This document shows, piece by piece, positions 4,236-5,854 of a stretch of 5,854 nt of DNA. The translations under genes were made by a program, and so were the position numbers. This DNA comes from CAZWRV01 sp964636325 (lineage in GTDB: Bacteria > Verrucomicrobiota > Lentisphaeria > Victivallales > GWF2-50-93). Each line of letters opens with the position of its first letter. Within the stretch, counting starts at the first letter, position 1. The notes beneath the pieces are model-generated. The model was not told where the DNA came from and did no database searches. It saw only the letters and a list, made by a program, of their open reading frames with translations. The stretch is from positions 1 through 5,854 of the forward strand of contig CAZWRV010000169.1 in the NCBI GenBank assembly GCA_964636325.1, in the 5' to 3' direction.

Positions 4236-5669
4236 CTAGCCGACCTCCACCACCTTGATGGAGTTGACCTTCCATCCGTTGGACTTTATGTTTCCGGTGA
4301 GGAAGACGAGCTTGTCGCCTTTGCCTGCGAGCTGTTCGCGCCTCATCATTGCGACTAGCGAATCTATGGCGTTCTCCGCCGTCTCCTGATCCTTGAAGAT
4401 CGCCTGGTCGAGGAGCATCGGGCGGACGTTGTGGTAGAGGGCCATCCTGTGGTAGCTTTCCGGGGTGAAGGTTCCGGCGACGATCATCGAATCGGGCCGA
4501 TATTTGGAAAGTATCCTTGCCGAACCGCCGCTGTGCGTGATGATTACGGTGGCCTTCTCGCTGAGGTAGCTTGTGAGGTAGGACGCCGACGCGCACATTG
4601 CCCCAGTAAGCTCTTGAACCGCAGGAAGTTCCAGCTTCTGGTTGCAGAGGCCCCTGCCGAGGGCGGCCTCGGTCTCGGCCACGATGTCGCCCATCGCCCT
4701 GACGGCAAGGACGGGATATTTGCCGATGGAAGTCTCGTTGGAGAGCATCACGGCGTCGGTGCCGTCGATGACGGCGTTGGCGACGTCGCTGGCCTCGGCG
4801 CGTGTGGGCATTGGGTTGTCGACCATCGAGTTGAGCATTTCCGTGGCGACGATGGTGAGCCTTCCCCTGCGGTTCGCCCGGCGGAGGATGTCCTTCTGGA
4901 CGACCGGCACCTTTGCGAATGAGATTTCGACCGCGAGGTCGCCGCGGGCGACCATCACTCCGTCGACTTCCTCGAGGATGGCGTCGAAGTTGTCCAGCGC
5001 TTCCGGCTTTTCTATCTTTGCTATAATTGGTATCTTGACGCCCTCCTTCTCCATGAGGGCCTTGAGCTTGGACACGTCCTCCGGCCTTCTTACGAACGAG
5101 AGCCCGATGTAGTCGACCTTCTCGCGCATGGCGAAGAGGGCGTCGCCGCAGTCCTTTTCGGTAAGCGCCGGCAGTGAAATCTTAGTGTAGGGCAGGTTTA
5201 TGCCTTTGCCGGTGAGGATGGTTCCGCCCTTGAGCACCCTGCAGACGACCTCCTTCTTCGACGGATCGGTCTTCTGCACCTGGAGGGAAATATGGCCGTC
5301 GGCGAGCAGGATATGCCTGCCCTCTTCGGTGTCGGAGGCTATGTCCGCGTAGGTGGTCGGGATCTTGTTCGGCTCCTGATGTTCGGTTCCGCCGCAAAGT
5401 ACCAGCGTGTCGCCGTTCCTCACTTCCAGCGGCTCCTTCAGCTTGCCGACCCTGATCTTAGGCCCCTGCAGGTCCATCAGTATCCCCAGGGGCTTGCCGA
5501 CCTTCTTCTCGGCCGTCCTGATGTTCGCGATGGTCCGGGCGCGCTCGTCGTGCGTTCCGAAGGATGCGTTCAGGCGGCAGACGTCCAGGCCCGCCGCCCC
5601 GAGTTCCACTAGAACCTCCGTCTCCCTGCTCGCAGGGCCTATCGTCCCGACTATCTTCGCCTTGTTCAC
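4236..5669 (-). CDS. pyk: Pyruvate kinase
   Basis: The enzyme transfers phosphate from phosphoenolpyruvate to ADP, giving pyruvate and ATP, the last step of glycolysis, in the cytoplasm. It has 477 residues, the usual bacterial length. The start AKIVGTIGPAS (4-14) opens the A domain, RLNASFG (32-38) and DLQGPKIRVG (66-75) lie in the active site, and the B domain covers about 76-160, closed by LPALTEKD. The catalytic lysine is Lys218 in IIAKIEKPEAL, with metal ligands Glu220 and Asp244 (ARGDLAVE). Next come ATEMLNSM (Thr276), PTRAEASDVANAV, and VMLSNETSIGKYP. The C domain has HSGGSARILSKYRP. DLQGPK instead of DTKGPE is the signature of potassium-independent enzymes. RLNASFG differs from the usual RxNFSHG. 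GTG 5669 is preferred because GGGGGA lies 5 bases upstream; ATG 5693 adds eight residues and has no such site. It converges with the isomerase gene. Confidence 0.96.
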   Translation of the reverse strand: MNKAKIVGTIGPASRETEVLVELGAAGLDVCRLNASFGTHDERARTIANIRTAEKKVGKPLGILMDLQGPKIRVGKLKEPLEVRNGDTLVLCGGTEHQEPNKIPTTYADIASDTEEGRHILLADGHISLQVQKTDPSKKEVVCRVLKGGTILTGKGINLPYTKISLPALTEKDCGDALFAMREKVDYIGLSFVRRPEDVSKLKALMEKEGVKIPIIAKIEKPEALDNFDAILEEVDGVMVARGDLAVEISFAKVPVVQKDILRRANRRGRLTIVATEMLNSMVDNPMPTRAEASDVANAVIDGTDAVMLSNETSIGKYPVLAVRAMGDIVAETEAALGRGLCNQKLELPAVQELTGAMCASASYLTSYLSEKATVIITHSGGSARILSKYRPDSMIVAGTFTPESYHRMALYHNVRPMLLDQAIFKDQETAENAIDSLVAMMRREQLAGKGDKLVFLTGNIKSNGWKVNSIKVVEVG

Positions 5670-5674
5670 GTTCG

Positions 5675-5680
5675 TCCCCC
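5675..5680 (-). promoter_or_regulatory. Shine-Dalgarno site that sets the pyruvate kinase start
   Basis: GGGGGA on the minus strand sits 5 bases before GTG 5669. It lies inside the frame that would start at ATG 5693, which argues for the shorter protein beginning MNKAKIVGT, as usual for this family. Confidence 0.6.
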
Positions 5681-5695
5681 GAATTAAAGACATGC

Positions 5696-5725
5696 TTCAC
5701 GGCTACAATTATTGTCCCTTATAAT
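5696..5725 (+). promoter_or_regulatory. Candidate divergent plus-strand promoter
   Basis: A perfect TATAAT (5720-5725) stands 18 bases after TTCACG (5696-5701, four of six to consensus). It overlaps the -10 box of the minus-strand pyruvate kinase promoter, so the two polymerases would compete for one AT-rich site. Confidence 0.4.
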
Positions 5726-5746
5726 TGAATAGCAAGCTTTTTGCAA
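5718..5746 (-). promoter_or_regulatory. Promoter of pyruvate kinase
   Basis: On the minus strand TTGCAA (5746-5741), a 17-base spacer and TATAAG (5723-5718) fit a sigma-70 promoter well. Transcription should begin near 5711, leaving a leader of about 42 bases before GTG 5669. Confidence 0.6.
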
Positions 5747-5854
5747 AGGAACTTTCGGATTGTATATTTGTCCAAAGATGTTGTGAGACTAACAACTCCC
5801 GTAAGTATTCAGCGAAGTATGTAGCCAGCCTCAAGACAGCTGGCTTCTTTTCTT
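5732..5854 (+). ncRNA. Candidate small RNA or attenuated leader, no gene seen
   Basis: Between the plus-strand TATAAT and the terminator at the right edge lie about 120 bases with no reading frame above 13 codons. Structure includes the stem GTTG / CAAC (5780-5783 with 5793-5796), a repeated AAGTAT (5803-5808, 5815-5820) and the terminal hairpin. I recognise no known RNA family or riboswitch. If a plus-strand gene follows outside the window, this would be its leader; otherwise a free small RNA. Confidence 0.25.
5823..5854 (+). terminator. Intrinsic terminator at right edge
   Basis: AGCCAGC (5823-5829) pairs with GCTGGCT (5839-5845) around a 9-base loop, followed by TCTTTTCTT to the window end. 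On the minus strand no T-run follows the stem, so it acts on plus-strand transcripts, although no plus-strand gene precedes it closely. Confidence 0.6.

Noticed and set aside
4174..4596. Minus-strand frame of 140 codons within pyruvate kinase
   Set aside because: It is a shadow in another frame of the well-supported pyruvate kinase C-terminal domain.

Overview
The window reads as a chromosomal segment of a moderately GC-rich, Gram-negative-type bacterium. The evidence is a lipoprotein signal peptide, G-rich Shine-Dalgarno sites, and gaps between genes filled with small hairpin repeats. The repeats, together with a sugar-isomerase subfamily that I associate with Planctomycetota, Verrucomicrobiota and Lentisphaerota, suggest the PVC superphylum. 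That placement is an inference held with low confidence. Arginine is often encoded by AGG, especially in the isomerase.

Layout. Positions 1-446 hold no gene but carry several structured repeats: hairpins at the left edge, two complete copies and one degraded copy of an element bounded by AGTTTC/GAAACT, and a nested inverted repeat between the first two copies. Three plus-strand genes follow: a lipoprotein with a probable LolA/LolB-like body (447-1193), a spermidine-synthase-like Rossmann protein (about 1324-2274), and a six-helix membrane protein (2425-3027). The second and third proteins match the two halves of the widespread 'fused MFS/spermidine synthase' proteins, but here they are separate genes in reversed order. 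A possible terminator lies at 3055-3097. Next comes a monocistronic-looking xylose-isomerase-like TIM-barrel gene (3186-4097) with a strong terminator (4140-4168). It converges on a pyruvate kinase gene on the minus strand (4236-5669), whose good promoter lies at 5718-5746. That promoter overlaps a plus-strand -10 box (TATAAT). The plus-strand box faces about 120 bases without a gene that end in an intrinsic terminator at the right edge, so a small RNA or an attenuated leader is possible there.

How the genes may relate. The lipoprotein, synthase-like protein and membrane half could form one envelope-related transcription unit of unknown function. The synthase-like protein lacks the canonical aminopropyltransferase DP motif, so polyamine synthesis should not be assumed. 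Pyruvate kinase is the final ATP-yielding step of glycolysis and its active-site motif predicts activity that does not depend on potassium. The isomerase is probably a carbohydrate or polyol enzyme; its substrate cannot be read from sequence.
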